Positions 40,229 to 49,051 of a DNA stretch of 64,000 nt are shown here, one piece after another. The notes beneath the pieces were generated by a model, which saw nothing but the letters and a program-made list of their open reading frames with translations, did no database searches and was not told the origin of the DNA. The stretch's first letter is position 1, and every line of letters starts with the position of its first letter. A program made the translations under genes and the position numbers. Origin of the DNA: JBBSEX01 sp038239345 (GTDB lineage: Bacteria > Acidobacteriota > Terriglobia > Bryobacterales > Bryobacteraceae); contig JBBSEX010000003.1 of the NCBI GenBank assembly GCA_038239345.1, forward strand, positions 1 to 64,000, read 5' to 3'.

Positions 40229-41346
40229 CCTTGCCGTCGCTCGCTGTCTTACCAGTCTTGCGGAAAACGAGAAAGGCGTGAATCAGCGCATCCAGATCAC
40301 CATCCAAAACACGATCGACATCGCCCACCGAAAGCTTGGTGCGATGATCTTTGATCAACCGATACGGTGCCAAAACATAGCTCCGAATCTGGCTGCCAAA
40401 GTTGATCTCCAGCTTCGTATCTTCCAGCTTCCGCTCTTCCTCTTTTTTCTTGTCCATTTCGAACTCGAAGAGTTTGGCGCGCATCTGCTTCATCGCGCTT
40501 GCCCGGTTCTTGTGCTGCGACCGTTCGTTCTGGCACTGCACCACCAGGCCCGTGGGAAGGTGCGTCATGCGTACCGCCGATTCTGTCCGGTTCACATGCT
40601 GGCCGCCCGCGCCGCTGGCCCGAAATACATCGATGCGCAGATCGTCGGGCTTGATATCGATCTTTACGTCGTCGTCGATTTGCGGATAGACGAACACCGA
40701 GGCAAACGAAGTGTGCCGCCGCGCATTGGCATCGAACGGCGATATTCGCACCAGGCGATGCACTCCGATTTCCGACTGTAGAAGCCCATAAGCATTCTCG
40801 CCATTCACTTCAAACGTAGCCGACTTAATGCCCGCGCCTTCGCCTTCCAGGCGATCGGTCAGGACGGTTTCGAAGTGATTGCGCTCCGCCCAACGCAGGT
40901 AAAGACGCAGCAGCATCTCCGCCCAATCCTGACTCTCGGTCCCGCCCGCGCCAGGATGGATTACCATAATCGCGCTCTTCGAATCGTTCACGCCGGAGAG
41001 GAGCATCCCCGTCTCCAAACCCTCCAGACGTTGCGAGAAACTCTTCATTTCCCGCTCAATCTCGCCGTTTACGTTCTCGCCTTCCCGTGAAAGTTCGAAC
41101 AGCGTATCCAGGTCTGAAGTAAGCGCCGCGATCTGCGCTTCGGAGGCAATCGACTCTTCCAGCCGCTTGCGATCCTGCATCACTTTTTGGCTTTTTTCAG
41201 GCTGATTCCAGAACTCGGGATCCTCAATCAGCTTTTCCAGTTCAGCTACTTGTTTTCGTTTTGTGGGAGCGTCAAAGATAGCTCCGCACAGCATCGGCTT
41301 GCTGACGGAGCGTAACGTATTCCCTTCCTAACTCATCTAGCGTCAT
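40212..41346 (-). CDS. prfB: Peptide chain release factor 2, with programmed +1 frameshift
   Basis: RF2 releases peptides at UGA and UAA. Reading begins at ATG 41,346 (MTLDELGREYVTLRQQADAV) and runs 24 codons to Leu-CTT followed by in-frame TGA (41,274-41,272). A +1 shift at CTTTGAC skips one base and continues as Asp in the main frame to 40,212, giving about 377 residues. The main frame carries the UGA-reading 'SPF' (RISPFDANARRHTSF) and the catalytic 'GAGGQHVNRTESAVRMTHLP'. The frameshift makes RF2 autoregulated: low RF2 favours shifting. Translating the main frame alone from TTG-like codons near 41,294 would miss the true N-terminus. Confidence 0.95.
41271..41285 (-). other. prfB programmed +1 frameshift site
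   Basis: On the minus strand, GGAG (41,285-41,282), CTAT, then CTTTGAC (41,277-41,271). The slippery CTT, the in-frame TGA with following C, and a Shine-Dalgarno-like GGAG placed just upstream match the classic bacterial RF2 frameshift signal. Confidence 0.93.
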
Positions 41347-41382
41347 CAATGTTAGTGTAACAACAACGCGGTTTTTTCTTCG

Positions 41383-42456
41383 ATGCGCTATCGCAATAAA
41401 CAGGCCCTGGTAACAGGTGGATTAGGGTTCATCGGCAGTAATCTGGCACTGCGTTTGGTGCACGAAGGCGCGCGTGTAACCGTAATTGATTCGGCGCTTC
41501 CCGGATGCGGCGCAAACGATTATAATCTCCACTCCGTGTCCGATTCCATCCGGATTCTCCGCCTCGATATTGCCGACGCCGCGCAGGTCCGCGAGCAGAT
41601 CGCCGATACGGAAGTGATCTTCAATCTCGCCGGTGAAATCAGCCACGTGCACAGCATGGAATTCCCTGAGCGCGATCTGCAAATCAATTCCGTTTCCCAG
41701 TTGCGCTTCCTTTTGGAATGTCAGGCGGCGCGGCCGGGAGTGCGCGTTGTCTATGCCAGCACGCGGCAGATTTACGGCGTGCCGGAATATTTGCCGATCG
41801 ACGAAGCCCATCCCATCCAGCCCGTCGATTTCAATGGCGTCCATAAATATGCCGCTGCGATGTACCATCACATGCTGACGAACTCTGGACAGTTGGACGC
41901 CATCGAATTGCGGCTCACTAATGTTTACGGTCCACGCATGGCTCTCGATATTCCTTGCCAGGGATTTCTCAGTACGTTCTTGCGCCGCTTATTGCTGGGT
42001 GAACCGCTGGATATTTTTGGCGATGGCTTGCAGCTTCGCGATCCAATGTATGTCGATGACGCAGTCGAGGCTTTCCTGCTTGCCGGCCATATCGCGAAGC
42101 CGCCGTCACGGGCCTACAATGCCGGTGGACCCAAGGCTTTGTCGCTGGCTGAAATCGCCAGGTTAGCCAGCGAGGCGGCGGGCGGGGCCGACATCGGGTA
42201 TCGTCCGTTTCCGCCAGAGGCGAAACGCATCGACATTGGCAGTTACTACACAGACTCGCGCCGCATTCACGCGGAACTCGGCTGGCGACCTGAAGTGGAA
42301 TTCGCCGAGGGAATCGCCCGAACCATCGCCTACTATCGCGAACATTTGTCCCACTACGTGGATCCGCAAAATCCCGTCGCGAACTGTCGCATGCCTGAAC
42401 ACGCTGGCGTGAATCGCCGTCTGATCTTTTCCGACGCTTCCCTCACGAAGCAATGA
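41383..42456 (+). CDS. NAD-dependent sugar epimerase/dehydratase (extended SDR)
   Basis: A 357-residue extended short-chain dehydrogenase. 'ALVTGGLGFIGSNLALRLV' binds NAD (residues about 8-26), 'NLAGEISHVHSM' and 'VVYASTRQIYG' are typical of nucleotide-sugar epimerases, and 'RLTNVYGPRMALDIPCQGFL' and 'YVDDAVEAFLLA' follow. The catalytic YxxxK is here NGVHK (PVDFNGVHKYAAAMYHHM): Asn replaces Tyr. A similar NG-x-x-K form occurs in a subset of epimerase-like proteins, so it may be a family trait. The reaction cannot be assigned. It is followed 29 bp later by a methyltransferase gene. Confidence 0.8.
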   Translation: MRYRNKQALVTGGLGFIGSNLALRLVHEGARVTVIDSALPGCGANDYNLHSVSDSIRILRLDIADAAQVREQIADTEVIFNLAGEISHVHSMEFPERDLQINSVSQLRFLLECQAARPGVRVVYASTRQIYGVPEYLPIDEAHPIQPVDFNGVHKYAAAMYHHMLTNSGQLDAIELRLTNVYGPRMALDIPCQGFLSTFLRRLLLGEPLDIFGDGLQLRDPMYVDDAVEAFLLAGHIAKPPSRAYNAGGPKALSLAEIARLASEAAGGADIGYRPFPPEAKRIDIGSYYTDSRRIHAELGWRPEVEFAEGIARTIAYYREHLSHYVDPQNPVANCRMPEHAGVNRRLIFSDASLTKQ

Positions 42457-42485
42457 TCGGACCATGACCAAACCATGATCAGACA

Positions 42486-43238
42486 ATGATGAATCCGGCG
42501 GAATTTGCCAACATCGCCAGGGCCGAAGATGGCTTTTGGTGGTATCGCGGCATGCGCCAGATCATGTTTCGGCTGCTTGATCCGATCGCCCGGCGCCGGC
42601 AATTTCAGCGCGTACTTGAAGCCGGTTGCGGCACCGCGCACTTTGCCAAAGCCCTCTCCGATCGTTATGGTTGGGCGATGTATCCGGTGGATCTGGGCTG
42701 GGAGGGTCTGGCATATGGCAAGACCCTGAACGTTCAGCGCCTGGTCCAGTGCGATATCGCCGCCATCCCTTACGCTAACGCTGTCTTCGATCTCGTCGTA
42801 TCGATGGATGTCATCGTTCATTTCCGTCCCGGCGAGGAACATAAACCTCTGGCCGAATTTGCCCGAGTGCTGCAGCCGCGGGGGCTACTGGTGGTCCGCG
42901 TGTCGGCCCTGGATATTCTACGCAGCCGTCACTCGATGTTTGCCCATGAACGGCAGCGCTTCACGAAACGGCGGCTGATGGAAACGGTGGAGCGAGCAGG
43001 TTTTCTAGTTCTACGTTGCACTTATGCGAACTCGCTGCTGATGCCGATCGCGTTCGCTAAGTTCCGGATTTGGGAGCCTCTTACGAATGCCCCGGCATCA
43101 AGCGGCGTAGGATCGGCATCCGCCGTGGTCGATAGCGCTTTGTATGTGCCGCTAGCGATGGAAGCCGCGCTGATCGGCACTGGCGCAGACTTACCGGTTG
43201 GGCAATCGCTTATCCTGATTGCCGAAAAACCGGCGTGA
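42486..43238 (+). CDS. SAM-dependent methyltransferase (class I)
   Basis: A 250-residue methyltransferase of the Methyltransf_11/UbiE-like class. 'RVLEAGCGTAHFAKALSDRYGWAMYPVDLGWEGL' holds the SAM-binding motif I and the acidic end of strand 2, 'QCDIAAIPYANAVFDLVVSMDVIVHF' motifs II and III, then 'EFARVLQPRGLLVVRVSA'. Substrate unknown. Pairing with a sugar-nucleotide epimerase-like gene suggests polysaccharide or glycolipid decoration. The short ATGATCxGAC-like repeats between the two genes (42,453-42,490) supply several alternative ATGs, so the exact start is less certain. Confidence 0.85.
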   Translation: MMNPAEFANIARAEDGFWWYRGMRQIMFRLLDPIARRRQFQRVLEAGCGTAHFAKALSDRYGWAMYPVDLGWEGLAYGKTLNVQRLVQCDIAAIPYANAVFDLVVSMDVIVHFRPGEEHKPLAEFARVLQPRGLLVVRVSALDILRSRHSMFAHERQRFTKRRLMETVERAGFLVLRCTYANSLLMPIAFAKFRIWEPLTNAPASSGVGSASAVVDSALYVPLAMEAALIGTGADLPVGQSLILIAEKPA

Positions 43239-43252
43239 TACGCTAAGAACCC

Positions 43253-45313
43253 ATGCGCCGTTTCATCCTGCTTTTTGCGCTCCCGTTACTTGCCGCCACT
43301 GTGCCGACACCACCTACAACCAAGACTGAGCCAGTCACCGACACCGTGCATGGCACAAAGATTATCGACGCCTATCGTTGGCTGGAAGATCAAAATAGTC
43401 CCGCCACCAGGGCCTGGATTAAAGAGCAGATTCAATACACCGATTCGCTGCTGTCGAAGGTCCCGGCACGCGAGCAGATACATCGGACGCTGGAGCGCTA
43501 CACCAAGATCGATGTCGCGGGAATGCCCGCCGAGCGGGGCGGCCGCTACTTCTACAGCAAGCGGGCAGCCGCGCAAAACCAGGGCGTCATCTACATGCGC
43601 GCCGGACGCGATGGTGCGGAAACGATATTGGTGGACCCGAATAAACTAAGCGCCGACCAGACAATTTCGGCCTCCATCGGCGGCCTGTCGGAAGACGGCA
43701 AACTGATGATGTATGACTTGCGCCAGGGCGGTGAAGACGAAACGTCCATGACCCTGCTGGACATCGAGAGCGCTAAGCCGTTGGCCGATAAATTCCCTCG
43801 CGCCCGATATTCCAGCGTCTCGTTTCAGCATGACAATCGCGGACTGTTCTACAGCAAATACACCTCCGCCGGAATGCGCGTCTACTCGCATCGCATCGGC
43901 ACCGATCCTGCGGCGGACCCGATGATTTTCGGCGACGGCTATGGACCCTCGCAAGGAATCGGCTGCGATGTGTCGAGCGACGGAAAGTGGCTGTTGTGCC
44001 AGGTGCTGAATGGTTCCGCCAATACTAAGACGGAATTGTACGTCAAGGATCTGGCCTCGGACGGACCCTTTGTGCCCATCGTCAAGGACATCGAAGCGTC
44101 GTTCTCGGGCGATATCGCAGATGGGCGCTTGTATGTCCTGACAACCTGGAATGCCCCGAATGGACGCATTCTGGCAATCGATTTAAAGCACCCCGCACGC
44201 GAAAACTGGAAAGAGATCGTGCTTGAAGGCAAGTCCCGCGTGGAAACGTTCACGCTTGTGGGCGGCAAGCTGGTTGTCGAAACTCTGGTCAACGTGGCAT
44301 CCAATTTGCAAGTGCTGAATCTCGATGGCAAACTTCTGCGCGAAGTTTCCCTGCCCTCGATTGGTACGGCATCGGCGCTGTCCGGACGTTGGGAAAGCGA
44401 TGAAACATTCTATTCGTTTTCATCCTTCGCCCAGGCGCCCACAATCTATCGCTACTCCGTTGCCACGGGCAAGCAGGAAGTCTACTGGCAGGCAAAAATC
44501 CCTCTCGATCCGGCCACGGTTGAAGTGAAGCAGGTCTGGTTTGAATCTAAAGACAAGACCAAAGTGCCGATGTTCCTCGCCTATAAGAAGGGCACGCAGC
44601 TTGACCGCAAGCGTCCGGTGATTCTCACGGGCTATGGTGGGTTCGATCTGTCGGAGCTGCCGCGCTTTTCTCCCTATGCCGCGGCTTGGATCGATATGGG
44701 CGGCGTCTACGCATTAGCGAATTTGCGTGGTGGCGGTGAGTTCGGCAAGGCCTGGCACGAAGCCGGAATGTTTGAGCACAAGCAGAACGTCTTTGACGAT
44801 TTTATCGGCGCCGGGGAATACCTGATTGAGCAAGGCTATACCCAACCATCGAAGCTGGCGATTCAAGGGGGATCCAATGGAGGCCTTCTCGTCGGCGCGG
44901 CCTTGACTCAGCGTCCAGAGCTGTTCGGGGCGGTTATTTGCGGTGCTCCGCTGCTCGACATGGTGCGTTATCACATGTTCAAGGTCGCGAAATTTTGGGT
45001 GCCTGAATACGGCTCGTCCGACGACCCCAAACAATTCGAATATATTTACCGCTATTCGCCGTACCATCACGTGAAGGCGGGCGTAAAATATCCAGCCGTG
45101 ATGTTTGTCACGGGCGATGCCGACACGCGCGTGGATCCGCTGCATGCCCGCAAAATGGCCGCTTTGCTGCAAGCCGCCAACGCATCTGAAAAGCCGATCC
45201 TGTTACACTACGACACCAAGGCCGGCCACTCCGGCGGCCTTCCGGTAAACCGCTTAGTCGACAATATGACTGACGAGATGGCTTTCCTTTTCTGGCAGCT
45301 CAGCGTCGAATAG
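43253..45313 (+). CDS. Prolyl oligopeptidase, S9A family, secreted
   Basis: A 686-residue serine peptidase with a signal peptide (MRRFILLFALPLLAATVPTP). The N-terminal seven-bladed propeller filters oligopeptides (from 'DTVHGTKIIDAYRWLEDQNSP'). The catalytic domain has the nucleophile in 'IQGGSNGGLLVGAAL', the acid in 'FVTGDADTRVDPLHARKM' and the His in 'AGHSGG' (about 659). It is full length for the family. It cleaves short proline-containing peptides outside the cytoplasm. Confidence 0.95.
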   Translation: MRRFILLFALPLLAATVPTPPTTKTEPVTDTVHGTKIIDAYRWLEDQNSPATRAWIKEQIQYTDSLLSKVPAREQIHRTLERYTKIDVAGMPAERGGRYFYSKRAAAQNQGVIYMRAGRDGAETILVDPNKLSADQTISASIGGLSEDGKLMMYDLRQGGEDETSMTLLDIESAKPLADKFPRARYSSVSFQHDNRGLFYSKYTSAGMRVYSHRIGTDPAADPMIFGDGYGPSQGIGCDVSSDGKWLLCQVLNGSANTKTELYVKDLASDGPFVPIVKDIEASFSGDIADGRLYVLTTWNAPNGRILAIDLKHPARENWKEIVLEGKSRVETFTLVGGKLVVETLVNVASNLQVLNLDGKLLREVSLPSIGTASALSGRWESDETFYSFSSFAQAPTIYRYSVATGKQEVYWQAKIPLDPATVEVKQVWFESKDKTKVPMFLAYKKGTQLDRKRPVILTGYGGFDLSELPRFSPYAAAWIDMGGVYALANLRGGGEFGKAWHEAGMFEHKQNVFDDFIGAGEYLIEQGYTQPSKLAIQGGSNGGLLVGAALTQRPELFGAVICGAPLLDMVRYHMFKVAKFWVPEYGSSDDPKQFEYIYRYSPYHHVKAGVKYPAVMFVTGDADTRVDPLHARKMAALLQAANASEKPILLHYDTKAGHSGGLPVNRLVDNMTDEMAFLFWQLSVE

Positions 45314-45358
45314 GTCTGGCGGAATATATTTGGTGTTGCGCGGCATTGATAGGTAGAC

Positions 45359-45922
45359 GTGTTTTTTCGCCCAAAAATCAAACCGGAAGATTTCGAAGCG
45401 GCGGCAATGCCTTATCTTGCCGATCTGTGCCGTACGGCCGTCTCGCTATTGGGCAACCGCACGGAAGCCGAAGATCTGGTCCAGGATGTTTATCTGCAGG
45501 CCTGGAAGTCTTTCCATCGATTTGAGCTGGGAACGAATTGCCGGGCTTGGCTATACAAGATTCTGTTTCACCGCCTGCATCACCATCGCCGCAAATGGTT
45601 TCAGTTGCGCCTGATGAAAGATGAAGACAGCCTGGAACGCGATCTTCAATATGAGCCCCCCATTCCAGATCAGTTGACCGATACGGAAATCCTGACGGCG
45701 CTCGAAAAGGTCCCGGTGGACTTTCGCGAAGTTCTGGTGCTGGCTGACGTGGAAGACTTTTCATACAAGGAAATCGCCGCGACGCTCGACATCCCCATGG
45801 GTACTGTTATGTCTCGTCTTAGCCGCGCCCGCAAGATGTTGCGGGTTCAGCTTGCCGGCCCTGCCGCTGAATTGGGCATCGGAAAAGCCAAACGAAATCA
45901 AGCCGGAGGTGAAACCGCATGA
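45359..45922 (+). CDS. ECF-type RNA polymerase sigma factor
   Basis: A 187-residue sigma factor with GTG start at 45,359. Region 2 at about 18-85 ('YLADLCRTAVSLLGNRTEAEDLVQDVYLQAWKSFHRF', 'CRAWLYKILFHRLHHHRRKW') and region 4 at about 115-165 ('LEKVPVDFREVLVLADVEDFSYKEIAATLDIPMGTVMSRLSRARKML') match extracytoplasmic-function sigmas. Its stop overlaps the anti-sigma gene (ATGA), the usual coupled pair. Such pairs often drive their own promoter. The 45-bp upstream gap contains GGAATA, a possible ECF -35, but this is weak. Confidence 0.93.
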   Translation: MFFRPKIKPEDFEAAAMPYLADLCRTAVSLLGNRTEAEDLVQDVYLQAWKSFHRFELGTNCRAWLYKILFHRLHHHRRKWFQLRLMKDEDSLERDLQYEPPIPDQLTDTEILTALEKVPVDFREVLVLADVEDFSYKEIAATLDIPMGTVMSRLSRARKMLRVQLAGPAAELGIGKAKRNQAGGETA

Positions 45923-46731
45923 ACGTTGTAAACTTTGGCAATAAAGCATGCGAGATGATCCGCCGTTACCTGGATTCCTACCTCAGCAATGAACTGCTAG
46001 TGGAGACGAACCTCGAAGTACTGCGGCACCTGGACCAGTGTCCCGCTTGCTCGACGATCCTCGCGGACCGGCAGCAGATGCGCTCCCGGCTGCGCGAAGC
46101 CGTTAAGAATGTCGCCATCTCGCCCAAGTTCATTGCCAGAGTACAATCGACAGTTCTTGAGCGAAGCCATCAAGCCCAGTGGCCAAAATGGGCGGCGGTT
46201 GCCGTTGCGGCGCTCCTTCTTATCACGCTGGGGGTGAGTACCGTTGGCGCGTATCGAACGCGAGAATCTCTGCTGCGCGTCGGCTTAGCGGATCACGTCG
46301 ATTGCGCTTTGACCTTGCCGAAAAATTCAGCTTCCCCGACGATCGCCGAAATGCGCGATGAGCTCGGCCCGGAGTACTCGCCAATCATTCCTGTGGTGGA
46401 AAAAGAGCTGAACGGGTATCGCGTGATGGCCGCGCACCTTTGCGAGTTTCGCGGGAGGGTCTACACTCACATGGCATTGCAGCGTGGCGGCGAAGTCCTA
46501 TCGGTCATTCTGACAAAGAAAATTGCGGGAGAGAAGTTCCCCCGCAATTTCTTATTGCCGGCGTTGCAGGCCGCTGGCGGCGCGATGCAAAACGCCAGGC
46601 TCGACAACATACAAGTCACAGCGTTTGAGACCGGAGATCATCTGGCTTACGTGATCTCCAGCCTCGATTCCCAAAAGAATCTCGAAATCGCCAGCCGCAT
46701 CGCCGTGAAGTTCAAAGCAATGAGTCTATAG
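45919..46731 (+). CDS. Membrane anti-sigma factor with zinc-finger (ZAS-like) domain
   Basis: A 270-residue anti-sigma. The first 60 residues carry a zf-HC2-like His-x3-Cys-x2-Cys motif (VLRHLDQCPACSTI) preceded by a conserved Cys (KACEMIRRYLDSYLSNEL). One membrane helix at residues about 92-112 (WAAVAVAALLLITLGVSTVG) divides the cytoplasmic sigma-binding end from a ~155-residue external domain ('HVDCALTLPKN...', 'YRVMAAHLCEFRGRVYTHMALQRGGEVLSVIL'). That domain has two further cysteines and could be a redox or ligand sensor. It is coupled to the ECF sigma gene just upstream. Confidence 0.9.
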   Translation: MNVVNFGNKACEMIRRYLDSYLSNELLVETNLEVLRHLDQCPACSTILADRQQMRSRLREAVKNVAISPKFIARVQSTVLERSHQAQWPKWAAVAVAALLLITLGVSTVGAYRTRESLLRVGLADHVDCALTLPKNSASPTIAEMRDELGPEYSPIIPVVEKELNGYRVMAAHLCEFRGRVYTHMALQRGGEVLSVILTKKIAGEKFPRNFLLPALQAAGGAMQNARLDNIQVTAFETGDHLAYVISSLDSQKNLEIASRIAVKFKAMSL

Positions 46732-46732
46732 T

Positions 46733-47479
46733 TCACACCCGCCGCGCGGTCAACACCAGATCGGGATCGTGAACGGTCACTACTTTGCCGTCCAGGCGAA
46801 TCTTCACCGCGCTTGCACCAGCCGGATAAAACACGTGGTTGCCCTTGTGAAACAAGCCTCGCCCCATCGTGCCCATGCGCAGGAACATCAATTGCCCGCC
46901 GTTCACGGATATCTCAATCCGCTCATTCGGCCCGCTGCCAAACGCATACGTTCCGCTAAGAGCCGCCATCTCCTCTTCGGTCAACGGGACCGCCGGTACC
47001 GCGCCCGCATCGCCCAGCGATTCCAAATATTTCAGAACGGGTTCCGCCGCCGGACCTCCCGCCTTCGCGTGCGCCAATAAGCTAATACTGTGCGGACCCG
47101 AAATCCTCTGCACCCCGGGCTCAGCGGCAATGAACGCCTTCACCACTTCCAAGTGACCCAGCATTGTGGCCGAGAACAGTGTTGGCCGGGCGCTATGGGC
47201 GATCAGGAATTCTGCAATCTCCCGGCTCCCGCTGTGCGACGCCGCGCCCAACGGCGTTTCCCAATCTCCGAACCCGCAGTCCCATCCAGCCTTCGCCAGA
47301 CTTGGCCTGGCCTCCACCAATTCTCGAACCCGCTTGAAATTTCCATGAGCCACCGCAACTATTTCGCGCGCCAGTGCCGAAGGCTGCGTCGGGAAGCTCT
47401 CGGGTACGGTCGCGTCTTCCGAAGCCAGGGCCAGCCCCAGCGGAACGAACCCAATTAGATCTCTGCGTGACACGTTCAT
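46733..47479 (-). CDS. Tat-exported ankyrin-repeat-like protein
   Basis: A 248-residue protein starting at 47,479 (MNVSRRDLIGFVPLGLALAS): twin-arginine signal with SRRDLIGF. Ankyrin-like helices follow ('AREIVAVAHGNFKRVRELVEARPSLAKAGWDCGFGDWETPLGAASHSGSREIAEFLI', 'ATMLGHLEVVKAFIAAEPGVQ'). The last ~80 residues form a small beta domain ('SGTYAFGSGPNERIEISVNGGQLMF'). It follows the winged-helix regulator on the same strand. Ligand unknown. Confidence 0.75.
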   Translation of the reverse strand: MNVSRRDLIGFVPLGLALASEDATVPESFPTQPSALAREIVAVAHGNFKRVRELVEARPSLAKAGWDCGFGDWETPLGAASHSGSREIAEFLIAHSARPTLFSATMLGHLEVVKAFIAAEPGVQRISGPHSISLLAHAKAGGPAAEPVLKYLESLGDAGAVPAVPLTEEEMAALSGTYAFGSGPNERIEISVNGGQLMFLRMGTMGRGLFHKGNHVFYPAGASAVKIRLDGKVVTVHDPDLVLTARRV

Positions 47480-47559
47480 AATTATCCTTGCAGGCGATCT
47501 TAGCGGAGGCTTGGTGCAGCGCGATGTAAGGAAAAGGTAAGGCGTTAAGACATTCTGGA

Positions 47560-48396
47560 TCAATGTTTTGCAGGCCGGGGTGAGGCGATATCGGCGACGA
47601 TACGGCGGGGAAATTCTCCAGAAATTTGGTGCATCAACCCGCTTTGTCGCGCCAGTGCGTCACCTTCCGCGCAGTCCATCCGGCTGACCCACAAATGGGT
47701 TTGCTCCGGCAGGCGAATGAGATGGACCAAAGTCTTGATTCCACCCGCCGTCCTCTGTACCTGCCCTAGAACGATGTACTGCACTCCCAAGGAACGGGAG
47801 ATCGCAAGCAGGTCGCGCTGATCGCGTGGCTCACGCAGAATCGCCGCATTGCCGATCACTCCGTACCGGCCAGCCCCGGCAACCGTCAGCGTCTCCACCA
47901 CCGAATCGCTTAGACTGTCGGCGAAGCTGCTTAGCTCCGGATTGCCGGTTTCATTATCAAAACGCGCTACCGCGATTCTCACCCGGCCCGTTGGCCAAGC
48001 AAACCAGATGGCAAGCGCTATCGCCACCGCGGCAAGTACAACAAACACCACTGGCGATTTCTTTGGTCGTATCGGAACATCCGCCGAAACTGGAGCGATG
48101 AACTGATATCCGCGCTTCGGGACAGTGCGGATATACCTTGGCGATTCCGCCGAATCACCCAGCGCTGAGCGAATCTGGGCGACACAGAAATTCAGGCCAC
48201 GGTCAAAATCGACGAATGTCTCGCTACCCCACAATGCTTCCCGCAAGGCCTCGCGAGTTACGATTTCTCCGCCCCCGCCTATTAGCAGAGCCAGCACTTT
48301 CGCCGGCTGGGATTGCAGACGCACCGGTACGCCTTCGCGCTGTAACTCTCCGTTGGAAGTTTCGAAATCGAATAGGCCGAATCGAACCCGTGCCAT
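47560..48396 (-). CDS. CadC/ToxR-like membrane regulator with OmpR-type winged helix
   Basis: A 278-residue protein. Residues 1-100 are an OmpR/Trans_reg_C winged helix ('FGLFDFETSNGELQREGVPV', 'VLALLIGGGGEIVTREALREALWG', 'RSALGDSAESPRYIRTVPKRGYQFI'). A membrane helix at about 113-133 (SPVVFVVLAAVAIALAIWFAW) leads to an external beta-alpha domain ('RIAVARFDNETGNPELSSFADSLSDSVVETL', 'IVLGQVQRTAGGIKTLVHLI') like the FlgO/adenylate-cyclase-associated TolB-N fold. It is a one-component sensor acting directly on DNA from the membrane. Signal unknown. Confidence 0.88.
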   Translation of the reverse strand: MARVRFGLFDFETSNGELQREGVPVRLQSQPAKVLALLIGGGGEIVTREALREALWGSETFVDFDRGLNFCVAQIRSALGDSAESPRYIRTVPKRGYQFIAPVSADVPIRPKKSPVVFVVLAAVAIALAIWFAWPTGRVRIAVARFDNETGNPELSSFADSLSDSVVETLTVAGAGRYGVIGNAAILREPRDQRDLLAISRSLGVQYIVLGQVQRTAGGIKTLVHLIRLPEQTHLWVSRMDCAEGDALARQSGLMHQISGEFPRRIVADIASPRPAKH

Positions 48397-48411
48397 CAGG
48401 TTCGCACCAAG

Positions 48412-49029
48412 CTACTCGGCTTTGCCAACCAAAATGATGGAGAGCGGAGTCTTGCCCAGCATCGTTTGCAAAACCCAGTCGTTCTCGCCTTGCTTACTAA
48501 AGCCCGGCGTTGTATCGTCGGATTTCCAGATGCTCAACACCAATGGATGACGCGTGCCCGAAGCCTTGCGGCTCAAATCCATAAGTTGCTCAAAGGTCGG
48601 CTTGGAGTTCGGGTCGGGGTCGTCGGTAACTTTTGAAAGCACCGCGAAATCGCGCTGCGGTGCTACACCCTGATGGTCGCCATTAACTGGAAAATCCGCA
48701 TAGCGCATCGAGTATGTGCCCGCCGGTATGGTCTGTCCGCGGCGATCGGATCCTGCATTTGGGAACCGAATGACGCCCACCAGCGCCCCAACCGGCACGT
48801 TAGTGAAAGTCACGTTCTGTTCGGTGCTAGGGGGGCCGGCGGGAATATCGAGCCGGGTCCAGATTTCACACCAGATTCCCTTGGGACCCATGATCCGTCT
48901 TCCATCCAATTGCACCAACGCACTGTATCCGGCAGGTAATGTCGAGGGCGCCCCGCCGGCGGTCTCGGACTTATACTGCCCCAGGACCGCAGTGGCGGCC
49001 AACGCAAAAATCAACGCGAGCTTCGGCAT
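48412..49029 (-). CDS. Secreted protein, unknown
   Basis: A 205-residue protein with signal peptide (MPKLALIFALAATAVLGQ). The mature part is beta-rich, with 'IWCEIWTRLDIPAGPPSTEQ', 'AGTYSMRYADFPVNGDHQGV' and a final 'WVLQTMLGKTPLSIILVGKAE'. The '(I)PAGTYS' element is reminiscent of DUF2911-type periplasmic proteins, but the rest does not let me assign it. It ends 16 bp before the CadC-like regulator gene on the same strand. Confidence 0.65.
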   Translation of the reverse strand: MPKLALIFALAATAVLGQYKSETAGGAPSTLPAGYSALVQLDGRRIMGPKGIWCEIWTRLDIPAGPPSTEQNVTFTNVPVGALVGVIRFPNAGSDRRGQTIPAGTYSMRYADFPVNGDHQGVAPQRDFAVLSKVTDDPDPNSKPTFEQLMDLSRKASGTRHPLVLSIWKSDDTTPGFSKQGENDWVLQTMLGKTPLSIILVGKAE

Positions 49030-49051
49030 CTTTGAGCTATCACTCCACCCA

